Assembly (NCBI GenBank): GCA_913057715.1
Contig: CAJXOR010000006.1
Coordinates: forward strand, 1 to 56,527
Direction of reading: 5' to 3'
Origin: an uncultured Moraxellaceae bacterium
GTDB lineage: Bacteria; Pseudomonadota; Gammaproteobacteria; Pseudomonadales; Moraxellaceae
DNA length: 56,527 nt
Below, in pieces: positions 29,787 to 38,944 of the stretch; within the stretch, counting starts at the first letter, position 1; every line of letters begins with the position of its first letter. The position numbers were made by a program, and so were the translations under genes. The notes beneath the pieces were generated by a model. That model was not told where the DNA came from, did not search any database, and worked only from the letters and a program-made list of their open reading frames with translations.

Positions 29787-30083
29787 TTAAGCGGCGGTGA
29801 TCTCATCCAACTGGCGCTTAAGATCCTTAAGTAACGCCTGGGCCTTGACTAAGTTTTGCTGCTGTTGCTCAAACTCCTCGCGAGTCACCAAATCGTAACG
29901 CTTAAAGACATTTGAGAGTGCTGACTTGACGTTTTGCTCTAAGTCATTTTTGGGTTCGCTCACTTGTTCAAGTACCGCCTCAAGCAAGTGAGTCAATAAT
30001 GATCTCGGCTCACCGTCAAAAGGGTTTGACGCAGAGTTGGCTGAATTTGCTTGACCATCAGGTGAATCGGGGTGAGCTGACAT
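29787..30083 (-). CDS. ubiK: ubiquinone biosynthesis accessory factor UbiK (BMFP/YqiC family)
   Basis: 98-aa accessory protein of the soluble ubiquinone biosynthesis complex. A disordered N-terminus (residues 1-25) precedes amphipathic helices and a C-terminal coiled coil with FKRYDLVTREEFEQQQQNLVKAQALLKDLKRQLDEI, the BMFP hallmark. Linkage with a TorF-type porin and glnK-amtB matches the arrangement in pseudomonads. Confidence 0.88.
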   Translation of the reverse strand: MSAHPDSPDGQANSANSASNPFDGEPRSLLTHLLEAVLEQVSEPKNDLEQNVKSALSNVFKRYDLVTREEFEQQQQNLVKAQALLKDLKRQLDEITAA

Positions 30084-30200
30084 ATAGGCAACCTTATTTA
30101 TAAAAATTTAGCTTAAATACAACGATATTTTAATTATTGCATTGCAAATGTAATTAAATATGTATATTTTTGTCCGTAGTAACGGTTTTGTCACATATCT

Positions 30201-30239
30201 GGTTACTGGTGTTGCCTGAAAGGTAACCCGGCATCGGGT
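30201..30239. promoter_or_regulatory. inverted repeats upstream of the sigma-54 promoter
   Basis: GGTTAC (30201-30206) pairs with GTAACC (30223-30228) across 16 bases, and ACCCG/CGGGT (30226-30230, 30235-30239) forms a second short repeat. They abut the -24 box. They could be activator contacts, but they do not match the NtrC consensus and are close to the promoter. Confidence 0.3.
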
Positions 30240-30240
30240 T

Positions 30241-30256
30241 TGGCATGATCTTTGCA
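30241..30256 (+). promoter_or_regulatory. sigma-54 promoter of the TorF-type porin gene
   Basis: TGGCATGATCTTTGCA matches the -24/-12 consensus TGGCACGRNNNTTGCA at every defined position except one (T for C at position 6). GG and GC are correctly spaced. The start of transcription would be near 30268, about 74 bases before the ATG. With glnK-amtB next door, control by nitrogen status is likely. Confidence 0.82.
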
Positions 30257-30341
30257 AATTTTTAATCGACTGACTGTACTGGTCATATAAAGATTGGTGG
30301 ACGCAGTCCACTTTAATCCAATGTCACGATAAGGACATGTT

Positions 30342-31025
30342 ATGAAAAAGCTCGTATTAACTTCATTGGTTGCTGCTCTGGGTTTTACTGCTCAAGCAAA
30401 CGCTGCTACTCCTGAAATCTCTGCTTCAGTTTCTGTTGCTAACACCTACTTGTTCCGCGGTGTTGATCTGGGTGCTGGTTCAGCCCAGGTTGCTGGCGAT
30501 CTGATCGCTGACTTTGGCGGCCTATACGCTGGTGCTTGGTTGTCTTCTGGTGATGACGCTTTAGGTACTGAAGCTGACTTCTTTGCTGGCTATGCTTTTG
30601 ACATCGCCAACACCGGTATCTCAGCTGACCTAGGTTACTTAACTTACGTATACCCATCTTCTGACGTTGGCGCGGGTGAAATTGCTGAAGTTTATGCTGT
30701 TTTAGGCTATGCCTATGACGACGTTGAGCTAGCCTATGCGTTTAACTACGACGTTAGCCAAGACTCTACCTTAACTACTGGCGATTCTGGTCGTGACTGG
30801 ACTTACATGTCACTGAGCGCTGCTGTTGATCAGTTTGGTGTGTTGGTTGGTTACCACAACAAAGATTCAGTTGGTGAAGGCCTGCTGCACATTGACAGCA
30901 CTTACGCTTACAACGACAACTTGGCGTTCACTGTTTCTGTTCCTGTTGACGCTGAAGACGGCAGCACTCTGGACGACAATGATCCTACTTATGTTGCTAC
31001 TTTGTCTTTGCCGATCGAATTCTAA
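30342..31025 (+). CDS. TorF family putative outer-membrane porin
   Basis: 227 aa. A signal peptide (1-21, cleavage after ANA) leads a beta-barrel-like sequence of alternating polar/aromatic strands that ends in a C-terminal Phe, the outer-membrane insertion signal. The start of the mature part, ISASVSVANTYLFRGVDLG, is typical of the TIGR02001/TorF family. Its sigma-54 promoter and position before glnK-amtB suggest uptake of a nitrogen source through the outer membrane under limitation; that role is inferred. Confidence 0.87.
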   Translation: MKKLVLTSLVAALGFTAQANAATPEISASVSVANTYLFRGVDLGAGSAQVAGDLIADFGGLYAGAWLSSGDDALGTEADFFAGYAFDIANTGISADLGYLTYVYPSSDVGAGEIAEVYAVLGYAYDDVELAYAFNYDVSQDSTLTTGDSGRDWTYMSLSAAVDQFGVLVGYHNKDSVGEGLLHIDSTYAYNDNLAFTVSVPVDAEDGSTLDDNDPTYVATLSLPIEF

Positions 31026-31041
31026 GATCAGTTTGACGATA

Positions 31042-31067
31042 AACCGCCCCTCGGGGCGGTTTTTTTT
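31042..31067 (+). terminator. intrinsic terminator after the porin gene
   Basis: AACCGCCCC/GGGGCGGTT stem with a two-base loop and eight T residues, 16 bp after the stop. Nearly identical in sequence to the terminator after amtB. Confidence 0.95.
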
Positions 31068-31193
31068 GGCCCCAATAAAGCACTTGGGCAAAACCGATAA
31101 ACAAATGCACCTATTTTGGGCAAAGGACTAAACAAAACCATCAACACAAGGTACAGTGAATCAGCCCTCCCCTCGGGCTGAACCGACCAAGTG

Positions 31194-31201
31194 GACATTT
31201 T
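31194..31201 (-). repeat. AAAATGYC motif upstream of glnK
   Basis: Minus strand GAGTAAAATGTCCACTTGG, about 80 bp before glnK and just upstream of the sigma-54-like element. Confidence 0.45.
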
Positions 31202-31212
31202 ACTCACATACT

Positions 31213-31228
31213 TGGCAAGGTTCTTGAA
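31213..31228 (+). promoter_or_regulatory. possible sigma-54 promoter of glnK-amtB
   Basis: TGGCAAGGTTCTTGAA keeps the GG of the -24 element, but has A for C in both the -24 box and the -12 TTGCA. Position (about 50 bp before glnK) and the known sigma-54 control of glnK-amtB support it; the -12 mismatch argues for a weak promoter. Confidence 0.45.
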
Positions 31229-31245
31229 TGTTAATTTACGACTAA

Positions 31246-31617
<372 letters not shown>

Positions 31618-31643
31618 TTTAAAAATCTGAGGGGATTTATAAC

Positions 31644-32882
31644 ATGGAAAATTCAATCTTTGAGCTTCAGTACGCGCTCGATACCTTTTACTTTTTGATT
31701 TGCGGCGCTTTGGTCATGTGGATGGCTGCAGGCTTTGCGATGCTTGAAGCTGGTCTGGTGCGCGCTAAAAACACCACCGAGATCCTAGCCAAGAACGTGG
31801 GGCTTTACGCCATCGCCTCTACCATGTACATGGTGTGCGGTTACTCAATCATGTACGGCGGCGGTGACTTCAGCCTGTTCCTAAGCGGTATCACTGCTGA
31901 CGGGGTTGCTGGCGCAGAAGAAGCGGCAACTTATGCTCCTTCAGCTGACTTCTTCTTCCAAGTTGTGTTTGTGGCAACCGCGATGTCGATCGTCTCTGGT
32001 GCGGTAGCTGAGCGCATGAAATTGTTTGCCTTCTTTATCTTTGCTGTGGTCATGACCGGTTTCATCTACCCAATTGAAGGAAGCTGGACTTGGGGTGGCA
32101 TGGATGTCTTTGGCCTTTACAATCTGGGTGACCTTGGATTTCTTGACTTCGCAGGCTCAGGTATCGTTCACATGGCTGGTGCTGCTGCTGCTTTGGCTGG
32201 TGTCTTGCTGCTGGGTGCTCGTAAAGGTAAGTACGGTCCAAACGGTGAAATCCGTGCGATTCCTGGCGCTAACCTGCCATTAGCAACACTGGGTACTTTT
32301 ATCCTTTGGTTGGGTTGGTTCGGTTTCAACGGCGGTTCGGTTCTTGCTACCGCTTCAGTTGAAAGTGCTAACGCAGTTGCCGTAGTCTTCATGAACACCA
32401 ACGCTGCTGCTGCTGGTGGAGCGATCGGTGCACTGATTCTGGCTCGTGTTATCTTTGGTAAAGCTGATTTGACCATGCTCCTTAACGGTGCGCTTGCTGG
32501 ACTGGTTACCATCACTGCTGGTCCTGACACTCCATCACCTCTGCTTGCAACGATCTTTGGTATGATCGGCGGTATGATCGTTGTGGTGTCTATCATCACC
32601 CTTGATAAAGCCAAGATCGACGATCCAGTGGGCGCTATCTCGGTTCACGGTGTGGTTGGTTTCTTTGGCCTCATGATTGTTCCAATTACTAACGCTGATG
32701 CAGCTTTTAGCGGCCAGCTGATTGGTGCTCTAACGATCTTTGGCTGGGTATTTGTCGCCTCGCTGATTGTTTGGGGAATCTTGAAAGCGGTCATGGGCAT
32801 CCGTATCTCTGAAGAAGAAGAGTACGAAGGTGCTGATCTGTCAGAGTGTGGACAGGAAGCTTACCCCGAGTTTGTTAAGTAA
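31644..32882 (+). CDS. amtB: ammonium transporter AmtB
   Basis: Trimeric ammonium channel, 412 aa with eleven helices. The twin pore histidines are His176 in GSGIVHMAGAAAAL and His335 in SVHGVVGFFG. No cleavable signal peptide is evident; the frame starts at MENSIFELQYALDTFYFL, shorter than E. coli AmtB at the N-terminus. It is co-transcribed with glnK and ends at a strong terminator. Confidence 0.97.
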   Translation: MENSIFELQYALDTFYFLICGALVMWMAAGFAMLEAGLVRAKNTTEILAKNVGLYAIASTMYMVCGYSIMYGGGDFSLFLSGITADGVAGAEEAATYAPSADFFFQVVFVATAMSIVSGAVAERMKLFAFFIFAVVMTGFIYPIEGSWTWGGMDVFGLYNLGDLGFLDFAGSGIVHMAGAAAALAGVLLLGARKGKYGPNGEIRAIPGANLPLATLGTFILWLGWFGFNGGSVLATASVESANAVAVVFMNTNAAAAGGAIGALILARVIFGKADLTMLLNGALAGLVTITAGPDTPSPLLATIFGMIGGMIVVVSIITLDKAKIDDPVGAISVHGVVGFFGLMIVPITNADAAFSGQLIGALTIFGWVFVASLIVWGILKAVMGIRISEEEEYEGADLSECGQEAYPEFVK

Positions 32883-32897
32883 CAGACTCAGTAAAAA

Positions 32898-32924
32898 AAC
32901 CGCCCCTTGGGGCGGTTTTTTTTT
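32898..32924 (+). terminator. intrinsic terminator after amtB
   Basis: AACCGCCCC/GGGGCGGTT stem, TT loop and an eight-T tail, 15 bp after the amtB stop. The following 250 bp to the convergent cyclase gene hold nothing I can name. Confidence 0.95.
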
Positions 32925-33178
32925 GATCTAAATAAGCCTAGTGCGAAGATGCAAATCACTTAGTTACCGTTAATAAAGCCTTTTTGCTGGCAACCCAACA
33001 GTAAAACCATGACGTTAAGTCAGCTCACCAACAATCAAGCATCACAACTTTAAGCCAGATGGCCTAATCTCTATCTAAAGATAAGCCCTCTAACAGAACC
33101 CGCCAGAGACCTTTTAATTCAATCTAGATTTAGGTGCAAGAGTGCACTGCCTAAAGCTAGGCTGCTATAAAACAGTGA

Positions 33179-34357
33179 TCAAACAAGGGACTGAGAAAGA
33201 CTTTGCGATGAGACAACTTGGTTGCGCCCTTGCCGCTTAGCCTCGTACAGCGCTACGTCAGCCAATTTAATTAAGCGATCAACATCCACATCAGCACTAT
33301 CAAGATGTCCCACAGCGATACCAAAACTGGCTGTGATTTGAATCTGTTCACCTCCGAACCAAACCGAAGAACGCTCAAGCGCCCCTCTAATCTGATCGGC
33401 AACCTCCATCAATTGTCGGTGGCTGAGCCCAGGCGTCAAGATGGCAAACTCCTCTCCTCCAAACCTACCCACCAGATCGTGTTCGCGTAATTGATCGCTC
33501 ATGATCTTAGCTACATGGATAAGCACCCGATCTCCCGCCGCATGCCCATGGCTGTCATTGACTCGTTTGAAGTGGTCAAGATCAATCATGATGCAGCCGA
33601 TGTGGTCAGTTTCACCAGGTTGTGGATCCCTCTTCATGCGCGACACTTCAGATCTGGCACGGCTCAGAAACGTTCGCCGATTGATCAGCCCGGTCAAACT
33701 GTCCTCCATGGACATTTTTTTATAAAGCTGCTCACGCTCAATCCAGCGCATCACCGAGATAATCAGTAAGTAAAATGGAGCCAAGGTATACAGCAGCAAG
33801 CATATCTGGATTAGCTGCCACGCACGCAGTGGATCACCGTTGGGCTCATATAGTGAGCGGGAGATTGCTGGCGCGTGAGGAATCAGCTCAAGACCAAAAT
33901 CCAAGACAGAGATGATCACGATCAAAATATAAAGATAAATCACGCTATAGCGGATCTTTACGACATCACCCAGCACCGAGATGATCGCAATCCCCATGGC
34001 AATATAAATCAAGCCGTAGGTGAGATAGATACCAAACAGATAGCTTGAGATGATGACGTTGGCCAGATAACTGATGATCACCGCATGCTCGATCCACGCC
34101 CAGGTATCTTGGTATTTTCGTAGAACCAAGCCCACCAAGATAAAACCAATGATAGTGGTCAAATGCAGTACATCGAGTACGATAAAAAATTCGTAAAAAC
34201 CAGGGCTTATAAAACCGGGCGCATTTAGGTTGACGGCACTCAGTATGATGATGCCGGAGATCGGATAAAGGCAGACGATAAACGCCAGAAGCAGTCCTTT
34301 GTTGATCTGAGTCCAATCCAGAGGATTGTTAGCCTTTAGCCAGCGGAAAATCATCAT
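33179..34357 (-). CDS. membrane diguanylate cyclase, paralog 1
   Basis: Makes cyclic di-GMP. It is 392 aa from the chosen ATG (MMIFRWLKANNPLDW); an upstream TTG frame of ten more codons lacks a ribosome-binding site. Six hydrophobic helices (about 18-200) form an unnamed membrane sensor, followed by the linker KKMSMEDSLTGLINRR and a GGDEF domain with an active-type GGEEF (300-304) and an inhibitory I-site RxxD (REHD, 291-294). Two close paralogs lie upstream on the same strand. Confidence 0.92.
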   Translation of the reverse strand: MMIFRWLKANNPLDWTQINKGLLLAFIVCLYPISGIIILSAVNLNAPGFISPGFYEFFIVLDVLHLTTIIGFILVGLVLRKYQDTWAWIEHAVIISYLANVIISSYLFGIYLTYGLIYIAMGIAIISVLGDVVKIRYSVIYLYILIVIISVLDFGLELIPHAPAISRSLYEPNGDPLRAWQLIQICLLLYTLAPFYLLIISVMRWIEREQLYKKMSMEDSLTGLINRRTFLSRARSEVSRMKRDPQPGETDHIGCIMIDLDHFKRVNDSHGHAAGDRVLIHVAKIMSDQLREHDLVGRFGGEEFAILTPGLSHRQLMEVADQIRGALERSSVWFGGEQIQITASFGIAVGHLDSADVDVDRLIKLADVALYEAKRQGRNQVVSSQSLSQSLV

Positions 34358-34462
34358 GTCAGCACTCAATTCGGCCGAGTTGTACAACCAGGTGATCTGG
34401 CAAAGGTGAGGCGCATTGAGGGGACTGCTTTATGCCCGTACTTAATGGGTCAAAATTGGTGA

Positions 34463-35629
34463 TCATATGCGGTCCTCTGTGAAGCTTTTAAATATCACCT
34501 GATTGCGCCCTTGGCGCTTTGCAGCGTATAGCGCGTCGTCTGCCACTCGAAGCAACTCTTCAAGCTGCTGCTGGTGAGTTACCGGGAAACAGCTCACGCC
34601 GATACTCGCTGTGACGTTAATTTGATAGTTGCGTCCTTGCACGATCAAGTTGTTAATCGCCTCACATATCCGGCTGGCAACTTCCACGCTCGAGGCATGG
34701 TCAGCACCTGGCAAAATCACTGAAAACTCCTCTCCGCCAAAGCGACCCACCAAATCGTAAGGTCTGACTTGACGGGTAATCAACTCAGCGCAAAGACGCA
34801 GCACCTCGTCGCCAGCGTCGTGACCAAAGTTGTCGTTGATGTTTTTAAAGTGATCCAGATCCAACATGATACAGCCCAAGTAAGGTGCCTGCTTCTGGAA
34901 GGCAACTCGGCGCTGGCTGCGATTGATCTCTTGTTGGGCAAGATCTATAAAGGCACGGCGGTTCATCAGCCCGGTCAGATCATCGAGCATGGACATTTTT
35001 TTATATTGCCCCTCTCGCTCAACCCAGCTCTCAACTGAAACTGTGGCCAAGTACATGATCAATGAGGCGATGAAACCAACCAGCGCCCAAAAACTCAACA
35101 GTGAGTCAGTTGGTCGACCCATGGGATCGTACTGGGAGTGGTTTAGCATCGGTGAATAGGGCAGAAAACCAAAATACTGCACTAAACCGATCAGAACAAT
35201 CAGACCTACAACCCACCAATAAATTCGATGGATAATCGCTGGATTGCCAAGCGCGCAAACAATACTGATGCCAATGAAGAGCAGCAGCACCCCTAAAGTT
35301 AAGTGCACGCCGAACAAATAGGTGGTAAATAACACAGCCACGGCATAAGACATGCTGACGAACTGCTCCATCGCATGCCAGCCACTCCCGCGAGCTCTGC
35401 GCTTAACAGCTACGGCGGTAAAACCAATTAATAAGAGCAGATAAACCGAGCAAAAACTGACAAAAGCAGCTAAATAAGCAGGCACAAGCGTGGTTGGATC
35501 ACGAAGTTGAATCACCACGGCGTAGCCCGCCATGAGGGTGGGCAACAGCATCACCAGTGTGGCAAGCAAAATCTGCCGATCAATGGCGCTCCAGCCAAGA
35601 GGGTTGGAAAATTTCAACAATTTGCGCAC
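34463..35629 (-). CDS. membrane diguanylate cyclase, paralog 2
   Basis: 388 aa with the same plan as its neighbours: an opening NPLGWSAIDRQILL motif, six membrane helices (about 18-198), linker KKMSMLDDLTGLMNRR and a GGDEF domain with GGEEF at 298-302 and RxxD (RPYD) at 289-292. It should be catalytically active and product-inhibited. The start is GTG at 35629; the ribosome-binding site is poor, so a few codons of uncertainty remain. Motif AAATGTC lies about 35 bp upstream. Confidence 0.92.
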   Translation of the reverse strand: MRKLLKFSNPLGWSAIDRQILLATLVMLLPTLMAGYAVVIQLRDPTTLVPAYLAAFVSFCSVYLLLLIGFTAVAVKRRARGSGWHAMEQFVSMSYAVAVLFTTYLFGVHLTLGVLLLFIGISIVCALGNPAIIHRIYWWVVGLIVLIGLVQYFGFLPYSPMLNHSQYDPMGRPTDSLLSFWALVGFIASLIMYLATVSVESWVEREGQYKKMSMLDDLTGLMNRRAFIDLAQQEINRSQRRVAFQKQAPYLGCIMLDLDHFKNINDNFGHDAGDEVLRLCAELITRQVRPYDLVGRFGGEEFSVILPGADHASSVEVASRICEAINNLIVQGRNYQINVTASIGVSCFPVTHQQQLEELLRVADDALYAAKRQGRNQVIFKSFTEDRI

Positions 35630-35794
35630 CCTAGATGCTCAGTCTCTTCATGAACCTTCCTTGAAATGTCGACAAAGTTTGCATGCGCGAAGATATAAGT
35701 CAGGCCTTTTGAAGGCAGATTTTTCTCTCTAAAATTGATTGCACGCTTGTATTTCTGCTGTCTTTTTATCGTAGTTTTACTCGAGCTGCTATTG

Positions 35795-36730
35795 TTATGC
35801 GATGAAGCCGACCGAAAGTAGTTTAACCCAACTGGTCGCCCAAGTTATTAAAGCTAACACCCAGCCAAATAAAATTTCAAGGCTTAGCCTGAACGGTACA
35901 GTGTTATCCAGATCGTCAAACCGGTAGCGCTCCCACTCCTGCTGTTCTGGGTAAATCAACGGGTAAGCAGTGCTCTTCACCGAAGCATCGATTGAGGGGT
36001 ATGGCTGAACCCCAAACAACTCCTCAAGTTGATCTAAACTCACCACCAACACCCGTGAGCTCTCATCGTTTGGACTCAAATACACCCCCGCCAGATTCAG
36101 CTCTGTAAAATAGATAGCTTTATATAAGAAGCTGGGAGCGCTCAATCCTTTTGACAGTGGGGGCGGCTCAACACCTAAGTGCGATCCATAAATTGCCCCA
36201 GTCACCACATGTGACCCACCCAAAACTTGGGCTTGCCATCGGGCGAGCTGCTCAACTTCTCGCCAGATACCGCGGTTATGCTGCGGATTTTGATGGACGA
36301 TGTTGGATAAGCTAAAACTTTCATACTGGCTTTGCGCGTTTGGCATATCTGCGCTGGGCGCCAAATGTCCGCGGTCCAGGCCATCTCCCATGAAGTCACG
36401 CAAATCTCGTCGCACAACAGGGTCAAGTTGCTCCTCGCTGTGAAAGTAGTCCTTTCGCTCTAGTTTGGACGCTGCGTCGATTCGGTCTGCATCCAAGAAC
36501 TCAGCAGACCATACTGGGCGTCGGTTGAGTGCGTCATAACCTAGCACAAAACCTGTTTTGCACAGCTGCAGAATACTGTTTGAACCTAACACTGAGTTAA
36601 GCCTGGGCGCTTGTCCCTGCCTGAGTTGCTCACGGCAACCCAGATCGTAGGCTTGCGCATGGTTTATGAGGCCAAGGCCACCCACCAAGATCAACAGAGT
36701 CGCCAAAACCCGTTTTACATCATCCAGCAT
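35795..36730 (-). CDS. DNA/RNA non-specific endonuclease (NUC1 family), exported
   Basis: Beta-beta-alpha metal nuclease, 311 aa. A signal peptide (1-27, ending NHAQA) directs export. The catalytic motif DRGHLAPSAD is at 119-128 (general base His122), and the metal-binding Asn is in QHNRGIWREVE (152). A hydrophobic segment (about 283-307) near the C-terminus could anchor it in the membrane, which is unusual for the family. It lies between two diguanylate cyclase genes. A role in degrading extracellular DNA in biofilms or as nutrient is possible but inferred. Confidence 0.88.
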   Translation of the reverse strand: MLDDVKRVLATLLILVGGLGLINHAQAYDLGCREQLRQGQAPRLNSVLGSNSILQLCKTGFVLGYDALNRRPVWSAEFLDADRIDAASKLERKDYFHSEEQLDPVVRRDLRDFMGDGLDRGHLAPSADMPNAQSQYESFSLSNIVHQNPQHNRGIWREVEQLARWQAQVLGGSHVVTGAIYGSHLGVEPPPLSKGLSAPSFLYKAIYFTELNLAGVYLSPNDESSRVLVVSLDQLEELFGVQPYPSIDASVKSTAYPLIYPEQQEWERYRFDDLDNTVPFRLSLEILFGWVLALITWATSWVKLLSVGFIA

Positions 36731-36910
36731 GTGACAGATCGGTATAAAAAACTAGCCCTATATTAGGGGATCTAGGGAGCGGAGTCGCTAACAACTCCCT
36801 CTACTCATTCGAATTGGTCTTTTAGGTAAACTTTCTAAGCAGTGATCTAAAGCCCTCGATTGCCCTAAACCAGGCGGTATCGACTGGTCAGCGCTCGGTT
36901 TGAAACTCAA

Positions 36911-38116
36911 TCAGATTGAGGTGTCTCGCAAACGAAGCGCCGCAAGCTCTACTGTTTGGCTAGCCGTACCACTCTCACTTGCCATACTGACTTGATTTCG
37001 ACCGCCGTGCTTAGAAACATAGAGCGCGTCGTCCGCCAGCTTAAGCAGGTTGTTTAAATCACTGATCTCAGAATAAGTTTTGCTCGCAACCCCTAAACTG
37101 GCCGTCACTTGAAGCCGTGTATCACCATAGGGAATCCTGGCTTTCTCGATACTCATGCGCAGCCGCTCAGCTATATCGTAGGCACATTTTGGTGGGGTCG
37201 AGGGAAGTAAGATACAAAACTCCTCTCCTCCGTATCGACCCACTTCGTCGTAACAACGCACCGTATCTCTCATGATCTTCGACACCTGGACCAACACAGC
37301 ATCACCAGCGGCATGTCCACAAGTGTCGTTGATGGTTTTAAAGTGATCAAGATCCAGCATGATGCAAGACACCCAGGCTTTGTGCTGGTGGTTCTCGCGT
37401 CTGCCCCGCTCAAGGATCCTCTCACCCTGATCAATCAGGGTGTGGCGATTGGTTAGCTGGGTTAGTCCATCTATCTTGGACATTTTTTTGAACAGATCTT
37501 CTCGCTCTCCCCAGCGCTTAAACGCAGCGGTACAAAGGTAGATCAAAATCAACATGATCACGGCCAGCAAGATTTCAGAGCTCACCCAACCCCAAGGCAT
37601 AGAGCCGTCTGGTAAAATCATCGGACGGGCAAACAACACAGCATCGAGTCCTGGGTGAGCAAGATCGTAGCTGGTCTTGATGCCGTAAAAGAAAAGCACC
37701 CACCAGTAGGCCTGTCTGATCTTGTTGATGTTAGAGAGTGCTGAGGTGATGTTGATGCCGAGAAACAGCATCAGTAGACCCTGAGTCAGGTAAGTGCCTG
37801 TCATGAAGGTCGCCACCAAGACGATGACGATATAACCCCATATGATAAAACTCTCAAACGCAGGCCAATCATCTTGATAAAGGCGCTTTTTTACAGCCAT
37901 CGTGATCAGTGCCAGCGAAGCAACGAGGTGAACCACGCAGATCGCCAAAAGCCCCAAAGCCCAGGGGATGTTTAAGTACTCAGGTGCCCCAAACAAAGTG
38001 AAGACAAGCGTTACGCCAACCACCAGTGGGGCAAGAACCACCAGCGACGCTAACAAGATGAATCGGTCGATCGCGCGCCAATCCATGGGGTTTTTAATGT
38101 TACTCAGATCAATCAT
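36911..38116 (-). CDS. membrane diguanylate cyclase, paralog 3
   Basis: 401 aa, opening with NPMDWRAIDRFILLASL, which matches the other two paralogs. Six membrane helices (about 18-198), linker KKMSKIDGLTQLTNRH, then a GGDEF domain with GGEEF at 296-300 and RxxD (RCYD) at 287-290. AAGGA lies six bases before the ATG. It is separated from the other two by the nuclease gene, on the same strand. Confidence 0.92.
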   Translation of the reverse strand: MIDLSNIKNPMDWRAIDRFILLASLVVLAPLVVGVTLVFTLFGAPEYLNIPWALGLLAICVVHLVASLALITMAVKKRLYQDDWPAFESFIIWGYIVIVLVATFMTGTYLTQGLLMLFLGINITSALSNINKIRQAYWWVLFFYGIKTSYDLAHPGLDAVLFARPMILPDGSMPWGWVSSEILLAVIMLILIYLCTAAFKRWGEREDLFKKMSKIDGLTQLTNRHTLIDQGERILERGRRENHQHKAWVSCIMLDLDHFKTINDTCGHAAGDAVLVQVSKIMRDTVRCYDEVGRYGGEEFCILLPSTPPKCAYDIAERLRMSIEKARIPYGDTRLQVTASLGVASKTYSEISDLNNLLKLADDALYVSKHGGRNQVSMASESGTASQTVELAALRLRDTSI

Positions 38117-38396
38117 GTCGCATCCTTGCCGTGGGTTTTCATCGGCCGTCTAGCCGCTGGAGCAGTGACGCCTCACTCCCTTATGTCAGTAGCTTAACCT
38201 GACTCGGTGAATTTTCCCTTTTAGCAGACATTGGTGCAATAAATGTCGATCAGTGGGGAGTGAGTTTTAGGCAGATACAGACAAAGGGTCTTTAAGTGTT
38301 GACCGTTGGTAGGTTTAGCCTTCAGGCGACCCGATACAGTTTTTCGGGGCAGCTCAATGACAAAGCGGCGGTTTTGGGCTAAACTCTGCGGCGCAC

Positions 38397-38487
38397 GGTG
38401 AAGTGGCTGAGTGGTTGAAAGCGCACGCCTGGAAAGTGTGTATAGGTTAATAGCCTATCGAGGGTTCGAATCCCTCCTTCACCGCCA
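38397..38487 (+). tRNA. tRNA-Ser (anticodon GGA)
   Basis: Class II tRNA with acceptor stem GGTGAAG/CTTCACC, discriminator G and encoded CCA (38485-38487). Anticodon GGA is at 38431-38433 in the loop CTGGAAA. The long variable arm has an ATAGG/CCTAT stem, and the T-arm loop is GGTTCGAATCC. Highly similar in plan to E. coli tRNA-Ser(GGA). Confidence 0.97.
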
Positions 38488-38944
38488 ACTACTACAGCGA
38501 CTGGTAAGCAAAATGTCTACCTACTACGCTCAACGCAAATGCCTCACCCATACCCGTAAAAAATTATAATTTTCTGAGCGATCTCCACTCTGCTGGAAAA
38601 ACTCGACTTTCAAGCAAGCAACACCTAGAAAATTTGTTCACATAGCTTGGTTACGCCAAACATCACCCCCCCCAATCAGCTTTTTTCAGTCACCGGCCAC
38701 GATAAACCTACCCACCATATCGCCGTGATAAAACTCAACAACCTATCCTTAGGGTTCACTCGCTCTTGAAGCCTTCACACCCCTTGATCAATCGGTTTTA
38801 TCTACGCCTTTCTTATCGATGCCAGCTCATTACAGCGCAGACGCAAAACCCAGCTTAAAAGAAGCGATATCACCATCAAACACTCACCATGTCTAAAACA
38901 GATCAGGACTAATATGACCTAATCAACAATCCTGAGATCTAGAC
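38488..38944. other. 457-bp region after tRNA-Ser without a recognisable gene
   Basis: No frame of useful length or similarity was found on either strand. It contains an exact AAAATGTC motif (38510-38517), a short C-run and no duplicate of the tRNA 3' end that would mark an integration site. A weak -10 (TAATAT, about 38913-38918) may serve the next gene. Confidence 0.5.
38510..38517 (+). repeat. AAAATGYC motif after tRNA-Ser
   Basis: GCAAAATGTCTACCTACTAC, 23 bp beyond the tRNA CCA. Confidence 0.4.

Noticed and set aside
33714-37487. Motif-like GACATTTTTTT in the three cyclase genes
   Set aside because: It encodes the conserved KKMS linker in each paralog and is explained by protein homology, not by the intergenic motif.
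38397-38944. Genomic island attachment site at tRNA-Ser
   Set aside because: No integrase gene and no second copy of the tRNA 3' end found downstream within the window.
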